DNA of 64,000 nucleotides from Amphiura filiformis (GCF_039555335.1 NC_092629.1:7239432-7303431); one strand, 5' to 3'; positions 11,326-23,132 are shown, counted from the stretch's first letter. The notes: generated by a model not told the origin, from the sequence alone. Numbers and translations: made by a program.

Positions 11326-11756
11326 GCAAGGCGGTAGTGCCCATGGGTTTAAGAAATGATGTTAGCCTTTACCCATGTGTGACCAAAGATTTTTGTAAAA
11401 AGGGTCTTTCTTCATGGTCGTATCGTGAATAGGGTATCTAAAACAGGGAAATTTAAGGGCATACCTTGCACAATAAATTGCAGTGCTTTGGGTCCTTGAG
11501 ACAAATGTAGCATGAAATAAAGGTTTAAAGTTATGAACTTTTGAATTTGTGGTTTCCCAGTTGTTAGGATAAGTTTAAGGGTCCAGAAAATAACCAATTT
11601 ATTTGCTTCTAATGAGGGTAAATAATAATGTCAATACTTGCTTAGGATAGGAAATTCCATTTGTCATACTTGTTACTAACAGGGGTGCATTTTTTAGATT
11701 TTCAAATCCGCTTACAAAATAGTGCTGTCTTTGACAAACCAACTTGTGAGAGAAGA
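11326..11756. other. Intronic stretch, nothing recognised
   Basis: No exon or repeat boundary seen between the CCAAT array and the polypurine tract. Confidence 0.4.
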
Positions 11757-12014
11757 AGGGAAATGGAAAGAAAAGAAGGAGGAAGAGGAGGAAGAAGAAG
11801 AAGAGGAGATAAAGAAGAATAAGAAGAAGAGGAGGAGACGAAGGAGGAGGAGGAGGAGGAGGAAGAAGAGGAAGAGGAAGAAGAAGAAGAGAAGAAGAGA
11901 AGAAGAGAAGAAGAGGAGAAAGAAGAAGAAGATAAGAAAGAAGAAGAAGAGGAGAAGGAGAAGAAGAGGAGAAGGAGAAGGAAGAGGGGGAAGTAGGAGG
12001 AGGAGAGGAAGAAG
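11757..12014 (+). repeat. Polypurine (GAA/GAG) tract, ~258 bp
   Basis: Almost uninterrupted A/G on the plus strand, so the lectin transcript (minus) is a long polypyrimidine here. The Lys/Glu/Arg frame it encodes is an artefact of the repeat. It could form triplex or slipped DNA. Confidence 0.9.
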
Positions 12015-12089
12015 AATGTCAGCTAATATTTATGATTTCTGTCATAAATTGTTCAAGTTGAATTTATCATTCAAGCTACTTATTCTTAC

Positions 12090-12218
12090 CATTTTGTGTT
12101 TCTTGGCAGGTGGATGTTGAACCATCAATGGCTTTATCAGCAGTCCTGGTTGAAGTACTGGTAGAACTCTGCTCAGCGGTTAAAATGGGGAGCTGATCCT
12201 GGTTATGAAGGCTAATTT
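12090..12218 (-). CDS. Lectin gene exon 6: F-type lectin domain 1, first part
   Basis: The 129-base exon ends with the usual start of an F-type lectin domain: QSSTSTSTRTADKAIDG followed by a single Cys (TCQET). The Cys-x-His-Thr of sugar-binding family members is C-Q-E-T here, so the ligand histidine is absent. The first ~12 codons (ISLHNQDQLPI) share 26 identical bases with a SINE about 540 bp away, suggesting part of the linker came from it. A 258-bp polypurine tract lies about 75 bp downstream of the donor. Confidence 0.83.
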
Positions 12219-12587
12219 CTGTTTGAAAAAGAGAGGATAATTAAAAAATTAATCTGAATTTGTCATTTACCAATTCTTAGAAAGATACATTTTTCAATTT
12301 CAGTTAACTTATCAATTTTATAGTCTGGACAAGTTTGCTTCTTGCACTATATATAGCCAACTTGCTTTGGACTGTGAGGCCGAGTCCAGGTAACATGGGA
12401 TGGTTCCTCTGAAAAGTCTCTTTCTGATAAGGCCTGCGTATTTTCACCGGCTTAGGTTTAACGTTGTCTGATAGACAGAGAAACATTTATATGTAACCCT
12501 TTGAACCAAAAGATGTTGGGTACCCACTGTTTATATCTGTACATTCTACATATTGAGTGGGAGTGATGAGAAATTTCACTATTGGAA

Positions 12588-12932
12588 GTCAAGTTAGCTC
12601 AATCGATTAGGTATTCGACTATGGTGGGAGAGGTTACGGGTTCGAACCCTGGCAGTGCCTACGCTCTCGTAGAAAAATTGAGTTAGCTTGAAATTCCTTT
12701 GGGCAAGAAACTGACTGCTAATTGTCTCGTTGTAACCTGTACGGAATTTGGGGAGCTGATCCTGGTTATGAAGGTTATTTGTGGAATGTCTAAAGTGTGC
12801 GCTCTTGAAGCAGCAAATTCCCTGATTTGTTGTTGTAATGATGTGGGGCCTGTAAAGTGTGCTGAGGCTTGTGGATCAACGTCTAGGCGTTGTGCCTGTG
12901 CATAGCGCACTAATCACTGCGCTTTATATTAT
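12588..12932 (+). mobile_element. tRNA-derived SINE
   Basis: A pol III A box (TTAGCTCAATCGATTAGG, 12594-12611) and B box (GGGTTCGAACCCT, 12638-12650) lie in a tRNA-like head. The body ends in a GTGCATAGCGCACTAATCAC / TGCGCTTTATATT tail. It sits in the intron between lectin exons 6 and 5. Bases 12749-12774 are identical to part of exon 6. Confidence 0.75.
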
Positions 12933-13010
12933 ACATGAAATTAGCGAAAAGATACACAGCCTGAATATGATAATGAAATTTCTGAGAGAGTGGGCAACAA
13001 AGGACCAGGC

Positions 13011-13361
13011 ATAACCACAGACCTGTGCACAGCACTGCCCAATGGTCTAGTGCCATAACCACAGACCTGTGCACAGCACTGCCCAACGGTACAGCCATTT
13101 ACCACAGATCTGTGCACAACACTGCCCAATGGTCCAGTGCCATATCCACAGACCTGTGTACAACACTGCCCAATGGTCCAGTGCCATAACCACAGACCTG
13201 TGCACAGCACTAGCCAATGGTCCAGTGCCATAACCACAGACCTGTGCACAGCACTAGCCAATGGTCCAGTGCCATAACCACAGACCTGTGCACAGCACTG
13301 CCCAATGGTCCAGTGCCATAATCACAGACCTGTGCATAACACTGCCCAATGGCCCACTGCA
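13011..13361. repeat. 44-bp tandem repeat, ~8 copies
   Basis: The unit reads ATAACCACAGACCTGTGCAC then AGCACTGCCCAATGGTCCAG and TGCC. It is intronic. Overlapping open frames on the minus strand come from lack of stops in the unit. Confidence 0.85.
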
Positions 13362-13768
13362 CTTTTGATTCATCGGCAAATCGTGCAAAATTACACTCGC
13401 AAAAATTACCACTTTTACAGGACATACTAACTTAAGATCATCCTCAACAAGTATTGTTAGAATGCTATAATATAATTATGTTTTTAGTTGAAATATGTTT
13501 TGACAATGCAAGATGTGAGTATTCTCAGCAGCGTAGCCAGCCTTTTAGTATGAGGGGGCAAAGCCCAATTTTCATCTTGATTTATAAATTTTTAGTCCTA
13601 TATAAGTCATTTTAATGATATTTTATTCTTTGCCATCCCCATTTTATCCCTGAAAATTTTATGTAGGAGGCTATTTTCCCCCTCCCCAGCTCCCCCTGGC
13701 TGGGCCGTACTGCTTGATCTCATTGATATTTTACAAGTAAATTGCAATAGCTCCTGTTTATTACTTAC

Positions 13769-14068
13769 CAAACTCCTGACTACAAGCGCATCCTGTCACG
13801 CCTTCCGGTGCACCCCAGTTAAAGTGTTCGCTATCATCGTTAGCAATCCACCACGTGATGGGAACACCGTTATCGTCAAAGATACGAGCGCTGCGACAAG
13901 TCAGACTCAGCCACTGCCAGCATTCTTCAGAGCTTTCTACAAGCAAGGCAAGCTCCTCTGGGGTCAAGTTATTGGCATAGGTCGGGTCGATGACGTAGTA
14001 CCCAGGCGTTCCAGGACCCTCTGGAACTATGATTTGTCCTGGTTTGCTGTGTACAACCACTGTGTTGC
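13769..14068 (-). CDS. Lectin gene exon 5: second half of CNTNAP-like module 2
   Basis: This 300-base exon is the counterpart of exon 3. It reads TVVVHSKPGQI, YYVIDPTYAN, LALLVESSEECWQWLSLTC, ITWWIANDD and FNWGAPEGVTGCAC. The WQWLSLxC, NWG and C-x-C features match Caspr-type modules. I found no exon with the expected CNCD...LP tail between here and exon 6, so module 2 may be truncated in the protein. The donor is gtaagt. The upstream intron holds a foldback element at 14164-14606. Confidence 0.87.
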
Positions 14069-14163
14069 CTACAAAGTAAAAGTAAGGAATAAAATTGCAA
14101 ATCATAATAATTCCCGAACTGTCGGTGATCCAATCAAAATTGTAAAAAATAAAAATTGCATAT

Positions 14164-14606
14164 AAACTTTTGGGCCTCATAACTGCCAAATTGTTGGTCT
14201 AAAGAATATAAAAGTATACATATTTAGAATGGCAAAGACTTGGCAAATCCATATGCGAGGTCAAATTTGGGCAAAAATCATAAAAAACAGTTTTTTTGCC
14301 CAAATGTTTTCAGGAAACATTAAAAAAAAATTTTAACCATTTTTGGTGAAAATTTCTCAAAGTTGGTCAAAATTCAAAAAAATTATAAAAAACAGGTCCT
14401 AGATATTTATATCTAGTTTTTAAAAACTCAATAAAATTTTTTTTACTCAAGAATTTTTTGTCAGGTTTTTTTTTTGGATTTTCCCCAAAACTGAGCATTT
14501 TGCCCAAATTTGACCTCACAGATGGATTCATCAAGTCTTTGTTATTCTAAATAATATGTATACTTTTATATACTTTAGACCAACAATTATGAGGCCAAAA
14601 AGTTTC
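14164..14606. mobile_element. Foldback element next to lectin exon 5
   Basis: 14164-14280 pairs with 14502-14606 (for example GCGAGGTCAAATTTGGGC with GCCCAAATTTGACCTCAC). The centre is A/T-rich. It begins only ~95 bases upstream of the exon 5 acceptor. Confidence 0.75.
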
Positions 14607-14609
14607 CAT

Positions 14610-16260
14610 AATACCAGGGTTAAGACCAGTTGTAGTAACTACAAATTTCGAACGTTTGAGAACTTGTTCTCAAGTTGTAGCAGGTTCCATAGGGTGTCTT
14701 CATTGTTAATTATTTTCATTATAAATGTCGCAAAATATTAATATTGACAATAATTAACAATTGACCTCTCCATATATTCATACATTGCTCACCTGTGTTT
14801 TCATATAATATCATATTTTGTGGTGTAAAATGATTACAAATGTGTAATTTGCAATCATTTTTGCAGCAACAATTTAATCGTACCGTCAGCCAAGTGTGTA
14901 TGTGAATGCACATTAAACACATATAAACACATACACAGCACCTGTTGGAACTCCCAGTTGGAGACGGGAGTTTCAATTATTGGAACTGGGTTAAGACCAA
15001 CCTTACAAGTGACCAATATTGTTCGAAATAAGCACTTTTCCTCTTTTAAAAAATCACTGGGGACAACCCTGATGAAGCATTCACTTGTAAGACTGTCAAT
15101 TTTTATTGTATTTTTACTGTCAATTACTTTTATAGTTTGAGCTAAAGTTGCTAAAAGCCGGGTACCCCATCGCCAGAATGCATTACCGAAGGCAGCGAAG
15201 GGGCGTTTATGAGAGTTATCTAATAGTATTTTTGATGCAGAAAATGTATTGCAAGTTTACACAGGACTTGTAGTCCTCCAGCTATTTCACTGTATTGATA
15301 TCTGTCACTTCAACATTAATGGTACCCTTTAGCAAATTGACAATACCCTGGGTGGGCGCTTATTGGGGCATGGGCGCTTATTGGAACGAACACGGTACAT
15401 CTTCCACAACTGGATTGATAGTCTACTGTAGTAGACCAGTTTAATTTATCATTCCCTAAATTAATCTCTGAACTGGAAAACTCATTATTCCTGTTCTGAT
15501 TCAACAGCTCAGATATCCATGAGAAAACTGGTCTACTGTATTTCGAATATACAATGAACTATGCACTCTATAGTGGGTATGATGTTACCTCATTAAAAAT
15601 GCAGTCTTGGCTGATTATGCACATATCCTGTGGTTTTTACCAATTAAGCCGTTTGAATCCAGCGCGTATTATTTGCACAAGGTCCAATGTATATGTATAC
15701 GCTTGACGTCGCGCACATATACGCGATGGTTAAGCTGTCAAATGAAATCTGAATAAAAGTTTACCTGACCCAGATAGAGCTACCCCACGTGGGTTGAGTT
15801 CAGTGAACACAGTGGGTTGGGCTAATGCATAAACATGTATGCTTGCCTATCTGTTATTGGTTAAGATTTACCACCCACATTGATTTTTACTTCATTAACA
15901 TTCATCTCAGATTCGAGATGAAAGAGGTTGAGTCTATGTGTTAAGATATGCTGGGTCACACAGGTCATATCCAACTACCGCAGTCCTTTTTTCTCTGGGC
16001 AGGGCAGAGATGTGATGTGTTTCGTCATAGATTTTAAATGGTTTCATGCATGGAAACGTATGAATTGTTTATCAAAAAAAAAAAAAGAATGCAGCGCAGT
16101 CTACTGGATTGATTGAGTATTTCAAATGGAAGTTCCCAAACTGTCTATTCTATCTGAAACTCATACTCCCTTTGTGGAAGATATTTCCAAAATTTTCCAT
16201 AGGGGTAGTGTGGATTTTAAATGGAATAGCCCATTATGGCTTATCTAATTATACTAGACT
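14610..16260. other. Intron 4 sequence
   Basis: It holds a small inverted repeat 15430-15540 (GTAGACCAGTTT with its complement) and a GGCTATTCCA-family piece at 16140-16245. No exon found. Confidence 0.45.
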
Positions 16261-16263
16261 TAC

Positions 16264-16578
16264 CTGTAGATGCATCACATCTGACAATAATAGGATCTTC
16301 ACCAGTGTCTATACCATCAGGATCTATTAAATACTCCCCATCTTGTGTTAACAAACCAGCCTCTTGTAAAGCAGCACAGCTTGGGTACAAGTTACTCACG
16401 GAACCACTACACTGAAGAGAGCTGACTCTGTATGATGCAGACTCGCCCGCCTGATCGACCTCATCAATAAACAAGGCAGTGATTGGTAGGTGGTTGTGGT
16501 CTGTGATGTAGCCACGGTCGGTTCGCACACCTGTACCTTCTGCATCGCAATTGCATCGAGCTTGGCCGTCTGCACAAT
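16264..16578 (-). CDS. Lectin gene exon 4: end of module 1 and start of module 2
   Basis: This 315-base exon has two parts. The first reads CADGQARCNCDAEGTG, then TDRGYITDHNHLPITAL, the CNCD...G-[IL]-T-x-x-x-x-LP block that closes the Caspr fibrinogen-like unit. The second (from YPSCAALQEAG) restarts the module with DGEYLIDPDG and IIVRCDA. The joined protein therefore contains at least two modules in tandem, split by an intron at the same point as in exons 2/3. Acceptor ttacag, donor gtaagt. Confidence 0.88.
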
Positions 16579-17144
16579 CTGTAACATTAAATTCAATTCA
16601 AAATAGTTTATTCACATGCTTTTCCACCTTACATAGCAATCACATGAGAGGATACAGTATGAAATCACAGCAGGGTTGGCACGATTTAAATCAACTGATT
16701 TAAATCACGATTTATATCAAATGATTTTTTTTTAATCACTAATTAAACATCACAAAGAATTGTTTTAACCCCCTGAGCACTACCTGCCGATCTAACATTG
16801 CCTCCTGATTGGTCAATTACATGATACCTTCATTTTAATCACCAATCAGAATTGAGCTTTGCAAATTATTCACCCCAATTTTTTGCGTGGTGAAATTATT
16901 CTAACAATGTTGCTGATTGGTACAATTGATAAGGAAAACTTCTTTTTGGCCAATCGGCAGGTAGTTCTCATAGGGTTAATGCGTTTGATGGCAAAGATGG
17001 ACTGAAGTAAGAAGTTATAGTTCCATGCTCTATATCTCTATCCACACAGTCAGGCTTAAAAAAATTGACTTGCCCTTATCGACTGACCCAAAAATCTGAA
17101 AAATCACGGTCACATTTTTTTTTTGGTTTATAATATTCAAAATA

Positions 17145-17430
17145 TGTGTACATCCATATCAAAACGATGCACTTGTCGGCTGCTACATGTGTCTCATTTC
17201 ACATAATAGTTAGGAATAAATACCAGACTCATGTCAAGTTTAGGTCACTTCAAATCATCCCCAAGTCAACTTGTATAAGGAATGTTCTTTGTATTCCTAA
17301 ACCATGTGACTTGGGATGATTTGAAGTGAATTCCACTTCAGAGATGAGTCTGGTATTTATTCCTAGCTATTATGTGAAATGAGACACATGTAGCAGCCGA
17401 CAAGTGCATCATTTTGATATGGATGTACAC
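17145..17430. mobile_element. Foldback element, ~125-bp arms
   Basis: 17145-17268 pairs with 17307-17430, including GTGTACATCCATATCAAAAC with its complement at the right end and TCACTTCAAATCATCC near the loop. No coding potential. Confidence 0.75.
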
Positions 17431-18707
17431 ATATGTGGTTTATTTATGTTCAACTGCAGCATAAACGCATAATATCATCAATTTCTTTCAAATTCTGACT
17501 CTATTTCTGCATTTGTTTTGTTAATTTTGGCAGCGTAAACATACCTTGTATCACATTTTCCATAGTATTTTCAATAAAATATGCATACATTTGTAAAGCA
17601 CAAACTGTCTCTATTTCTCAAAAATTCTTTATGCAAAGTATTAGGCATCACGTTGTATTTGGCAGAAATTGCAACAAAAAAATGGATAGTAGATTTCTCA
17701 ATCAATGCAAAGTTCATTCATTTCTACTCAGCAACAGCAGATCGCCTCAACAGCCAATATGAGACAAGTGCATTTCATAGCAGTAAATACACGATGTATG
17801 CTTATAAAATACACTCTCGTCAGTCAGAAGTTTACAGGAAAAGATTATTATACTAGCCCGAAACATCATGGCCCTAGTTGTTCCTTCCTCATCATATGGC
17901 CATGAACGAGGTACCATTAAAAGAAGTTGGCCACCCTGAACTCATGTCGCAGTGATGACGTCACACTCTATTTATAGTCTGGTCATTTTACATCCTCAAA
18001 TGGGCTCAAAATTTACAAACATGCACCAAATTTGTTTAAGTCTCATCTTCCCGTGAGGAATGTTAGGAAGTGGCATTTATGTGAAAAAGTTGTATTTTTT
18101 GTGTACTCTGGAAAGGTCTAAGTAGACATCTCAGACCTCGAAGCGGAGAAGTCAGTGGAAATCGTAGTGACGGAGGTGTGAGTACCTCGGGCTGTTATTA
18201 TACATGCATGCATGCAAATCAAAGACAAAATTAAAAAGACTAATTTGCGTCTGACGTCAGGGCAAAGGCACGGCGTGATTGGTTGCTGACCTAGCAGTAC
18301 GGCAATTTCGGTCTGGTTGACAGGCCTCGAATTATAGTCTAGATAGTATTATAGAAAAAATATTTAATTCGTGTACATCGTGGAACATACTCTTTGTGTG
18401 GCTGTGCGTAGTAAGCTGTTGTATGCTGTAAACCTCGCATATATGGACGCGCAGAGTTCATTGACAATGCCAGCAAGTAATGCATCATTTTTCACCACGG
18501 CGATCCGTTTTATACAGAGGCGATCCGTTTTATACAGAGGCGATTTTATTTTATGAAATCTAACTATCACTGCATGATGACTTTTGTATCAAGGATAAAG
18601 TACCAGCACTTTTTAGACTACATCTCTAAGTTTCTGGTGTCCAAATTTCAAAAAAAATTTCCTATGGGGATTATGACACAGTTAAGGGAAGGGGTATGAA
18701 CATTTGG
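17431..18707. other. Intron 3 sequence, nothing recognised
   Basis: A 19-base direct duplication (GGCGATCCGTTTTATACAGA) occurs at about 18499-18537. Otherwise no feature. Intron 3 is ~10.9 kb because of inserted repeats. Confidence 0.4.
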
Positions 18708-19314
18708 ACAGTATTTTATTGTGGGACATTAGAGCACATCAGACATATCGAATTGCATTTTGAATACGAAGAATGTTCTGATATCAAATAATTTTGATTT
18801 TTGGAAATTACATGCAATGTAATACACATTTTATGGCAAATCATTAAAATTGATATTTTTGATATTTAACAGTACTTGAAGTAAACTTTATAAATCTGAT
18901 GATTTATACTTAAAGTGCATGTAGGTGGGATGAAAAGCTGACGATCAATTGAAAATTTTGACCTTTAGTATTGAAGATATGGATTTTTTCCCCAAAACAC
19001 CACAAAAAATAGGTCTTTTTGGGAAAAAATCCATATCTTCAATATAAAAGGTCAAAATTTTCAATTGATCGTCGGCTTTTCCTCCCAGCTACATACACTT
19101 TAAGAATATGTCATTAGATTTATAAAATTTATTTCGAGGACTGTTATATATCAAAAATTTGAAAAATATCAAATTTTAATAATTTGTCATAAAATTTGTA
19201 TTATATCGTGAATTTCAAAAATGAAAATTATTTGATATCAGAAAGACATGCTTCATTATTCAGAATGCAATTCGACACGCCTGAGGTGCTCTCATGTCCC
19301 ACAAAAAATACTGT
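18708..19314. mobile_element. Foldback element (about 600 bp, two ~290-bp arms)
   Basis: The left arm from ACAGTATTTTATTGTGGGAC and the right arm ending GTCCCACAAAAAATACTGT are inverted along nearly their whole length, meeting near 19005. Related copies lie at ~7990-8630, 61059-61113 plus 63597-63896, and the intergenic flanks noted there. Confidence 0.8.
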
Positions 19315-21946
19315 CGAAATGCCATAAACGCTCATTTTAGATCCCTTAAGCCATTTACTGTGGTCGCAACTTTTTGAGCTTTTTGAGTTGAACGTCGCCC
19401 TCTATAATAAGCAATGTGGACATACCTAACATCGGGAATTAACACAAATTTTACGGTATTAAAGGTGCTTGACCAGATCACTTTTTTTTTATTTTTGCAT
19501 ATGGAGTTTTCTACTTTACATTGAGACCCATAGTCCAAATAGTCATATTCCAAATTTTGAGTGAAATGGCCCCAGGAGTATTCATATCCGCAAAAATGTA
19601 TATTGCTGTCCCAAAGAAGACTGTAGAATTGAAAGCAGGGCTGTCAACTTTTTGGAATTGCTTGGCGTGAGACAGAGGTGTACCGGGCGTGAGAATTTAC
19701 TACCTTGGCGTGAGACCGTGAGAAAGTGACCGAATGTGTGAGACTCACGGCCAATGCATTAATTAGCCAGTTTTTTGTTCATAAGGCCGTGTAAAATTAA
19801 TATTTTGGTTCTCGTCCCCTCCCTCCTCAATTTCTGGGATTTGTCAGATTTTTTTTTTTTTTTTAGATTTTTCAATTTTTTTAGACTTTGGAATGATTTA
19901 TGAAATCTTCATACATATAAATCAGTTTATTAGAGAACAAGCATCACTTCCAAGTCTTTTTGTGGTACTCTAGGGGTTTATCCTCAGAATCTCACATTTG
20001 AAAAAAAAAAAAAAAGGGCCTCATCGTTCCTCGAGCACTGTTGGAGAAGACCGAAAACTACTGACAATGCTAATTTTACATTGAAAAAAAAAAAAAAAAA
20101 AAAACACCTCCCTCCCTCATCAATTCATGAAAATCCTCTGGGCGAGAACCAAAACATTAATTTTATACGGCCTAACTTCCAAATTAATTTTCACCATGGT
20201 AATGAGAAAAATATGGGCTTTGATACCAAAATCTCAATTTTCATGGAGGAAAACTTGTGGAAGATGAAAAAAGTGATCTGGTCAAGCACCTTAAAGGAGT
20301 ATTTCGTGATCCTAGCATCCTCTTTTTATGACATTTTCAGTACATATCCACGAAAAAAGCATATTCCCAAAATTTCAGTTGATTCCGATTTTGCGTTTGC
20401 GAGTTATGCATGATTTTATGTGTATTACACTGCTCCATAGACAATATGTTGTAATTTCGTTCTGGTGCACCAGAACGAAATTCGAATTTTAACGATATCT
20501 TTGCTAAACGAATTAATCTGCAAGAAATATTTTGTACATAAACATTATGTAGCCAGAGTATTCCAGTGATATAAAAATCTCAACTTTTTTTGAGAAAAGT
20601 GGGGGATGAGGCTGTGGATCACGAAATGCCCCTTTATTAAAAGCAGTCATACCTAGAATGGATAAAATTCAAATTGAGAAAATAGTCTAGGTATGACTTG
20701 TTGTACTAGTCATATACTGTAAAAGTATGCTTATATGAAATTTGTAATGTAAGCTTATTTAGAATTTAATAAGACCAATATATATATTTATTATATGCAA
20801 CTGAATTGATTTGCATTATTGTAGTCCGAATAATCAGTCCCAGAACAAATTATTAATTTCTGACATGATCGTGTTCTGGGTCTGAACTGTTTCCATATGA
20901 AATCTTGATGGCAAATTGGACAAAAGAAGCACATGGTTCTACTTGACAGCTTTTTAATCCCTATTCATGTTACGTGAATCACGCTATTGTGGACCATCTT
21001 TCTGATACTTGTGTGTTTGGACAAGCGGAACGGTCTTTTGTCTACCTCTCTGTTTGTAAACAGACGAGGATGTCGAAATTGACATCCTCTCCGAATACCC
21101 TGTGTAAAGATAGTCACTTGCGCTGAGCATCAAATTGGTCACTTATCGCTCACTGTTCAAAATGTGACATCTACACCAATTACAGTCCCCGAAACTGTCT
21201 ACTTTTTAGCCGACCTCAATTCCGAAACATTTAGTGATAGTTAAAAATGCGATCCCCAACCCTTTGGTTACCTTTGGACGAATTTTTCGAAATCTCCGCG
21301 GAGTCTCCGTGCCTGAAATTCCCGGTACAAACATCGAAAATGTCGCAAAATCTCAGTTCCGGTGATGATACTATATCCGCATCGCTGTTTTCATGCATGA
21401 ATATGCATATCTCTGACCTCTGTAAGGTCAAAAACGTGGCGTTGATCACCTGGTTGATTTCAACCAATCCGATCCACCGTTTAATAAGCAGCTTGATACT
21501 GACGTCATATCTGAGGTGACCAGGAGGCAGGAGCTACCATTTTGGTAAACTGAACTCGACTCGTGCGTTCTTTTGGTTCACATAAATTGAACAAAATTTT
21601 CAATAACGGGTAATAGTATGATTTCAATTTTTTATTAATGAAGTTACTTGTAGTTTTGAGGAATGACAAAGTTGTTTTTGGAAACTTAGATGTTTGTTTC
21701 AACTGATGATGTAGGATCGCAAGGTGAGTGAATTCGTGAAGAGATTTGCTTGTTTGAGTGATAGTAGGATACGGGATGTAGGCTAGTCCTCTGTGTTTGA
21801 CCGGCTCCGACGTCTCAATTCACGACGTCTCAATTCGTACCTGCTTACCAGACAGCAATACTGCGTATTGCTGTATGGAACCAGATATACTCTCCGAATA
21901 GGAAAGTCAGCGTAATACTAATAGTACGGCACTAGCATTATTCTTC
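19315..21946. other. Intron 3 sequence around MITE-1 copy A
   Basis: Poly-T and poly-A runs at 19850 and 20083. 20640-21946 shows nothing recognisable as an exon. Confidence 0.4.
20291..20636 (+). mobile_element. MITE-1 copy A
   Basis: The TIRs TTAAAGGAGTATTTCGTGAT and GATCACGAAATGCCCCTTTA flank a 346-bp element with a 30-bp perfect palindrome at 20454-20483 (centre TGGTGCACCA). Copies B and C are in the opposite orientation. The TTAA or TA flank suggests piggyBac-like or Tc1/mariner-like mobilisation. Confidence 0.8.
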
Positions 21947-22870
21947 TTCTTCTTCGTTGGTACGTGACGACAGACTATGTAGTCCATGTAGAGCCACGGT
22001 GAGGGTAATGTGGTCATGGGCTAGATTGGGCTCTTTGCGGATGTGATCTAATACTTGGATTTTGAAAGAGTTGATTGAGCTGTTGTTGATTATGTTGTCG
22101 GGTAGTTTGTTCCAGTCTTTGGTTGTCCGGGAATAAAAGAAAATTTGAGTGCGTCTGTCCTACAGTGGGTCTGGTTAAGCTGTTGACTGTTGCCAGTTGT
22201 TGAGCGGCGGGGATCTTCTAACTGCTGATGGAGTTAACGATTTGAATAGCTGATTCACCCAATTGAATTTGTTTCATAAGCAAAAGTCTGGTAGCTTCAC
22301 GTCTGTGTTCTAACGTGTCCCATTCCAATCCCCTAATCATGTCAGCGACGCTAGCATGACGGTCATAACTGTTGCAAACAAATCTTGCAGCCTTGCGCTG
22401 TATCATTTCAACTTGTAGATATACTTAGATTCATAAGAATTAGCAGAGCGCTGGCAGCATACTCCAGGAGCGGCCTAACGAGTGCCAGATAAGCGGTGCT
22501 CTTGATTGATTTAGAGCACCCCCTCAAGTTACGTCTCAGCATTCCCAGGACCTGGTTAGCTTTTTTTTGCAGTATGGTTGTAATGGTGATCCCATTTGTA
22601 TTTATGCGATAAGAATACCCCCAGGTATTGATGATGCTCAACTGAACCTAAAGTCTGATTTTGGAGCCTGTAGTTATAACTCAGCTTCTCCCTTTTGTTG
22701 CCCATATTCATAATAAAGCACTTCTTCGCGTTAAATTGCATCTGCCATTTTTTACCCCATTCGTCAAGTTGGTCAATGTCCTTCTGAAGTTTCTCGCAGT
22801 CAGCAGTGTTTTTAACAATGTTGTATAAAATGCAGTCGTCTGCAAAAAGACGTATCTCCGACTGCATGAT
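21947..22870 (-). mobile_element. 5'-truncated LINE with broken reverse transcriptase
   Basis: Minus-strand fragments read EIRLFADDCILYN (RT motif C), WQMQFNAKKC, HHQYLGVFL, ALVRPLLEYAAS, QRKAARFV and SRTTKDWNKLPDNI, ending at a (GAA)n tail (21947-21960). There is a +1 slip in an A8 run at 22561-22568 and a second shift near 22430. The element starts just before motif C, a typical 5' truncation. The clade is uncertain (CR1/Jockey-like C-terminus). Confidence 0.8.
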
Positions 22871-23132
22871 TGATAATAAAACTTGACATGTGCAATGGCT
22901 TATTGTAAATGATCCACGATCACCTTCCCTATATACCTAACAAACATTCAACTAAATTCGTTTTTAGCAATTATGCAATATTTGGGACAAAAACGTTCCC
23001 AAAATCAAACCCCAGATCAAACCTTTCATCCAGGAAAAAAGCAAAACATCCGCCGACGACGTTCGCTAACAACAGCTCGTCGCCTTTTAAGGTTTAAAAA
23101 CCCGCCCTCTTTCATTTGAAAACTTTTGTCAC

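Noticed and set aside
11722..12120. 132-residue Lys/Glu/Arg-rich open frame
   Set aside because: It is the translation of the polypurine microsatellite and overlaps a lectin exon antisense. It has no gene character.
12304..12486. Possible extra lectin-gene exon (after ctatcag on the minus strand, reading NVKPKPVKIRRP)
   Set aside because: No resemblance to Caspr or lectin modules and no good donor before the stop.
12941..13425. Long minus-strand frames with repeated HRSVVMALDHW-type units
   Set aside because: They come from a 44-bp tandem repeat without stops in an intron. Units differ in frame and no splice or start context supports coding.
13528..13712. hAT-like element (CAGCAGCGTAGCCAGCC ... 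TGGGCCGTACTG)
   Set aside because: The ends look right but no 8-bp duplication could be matched, so boundaries are unsupported.
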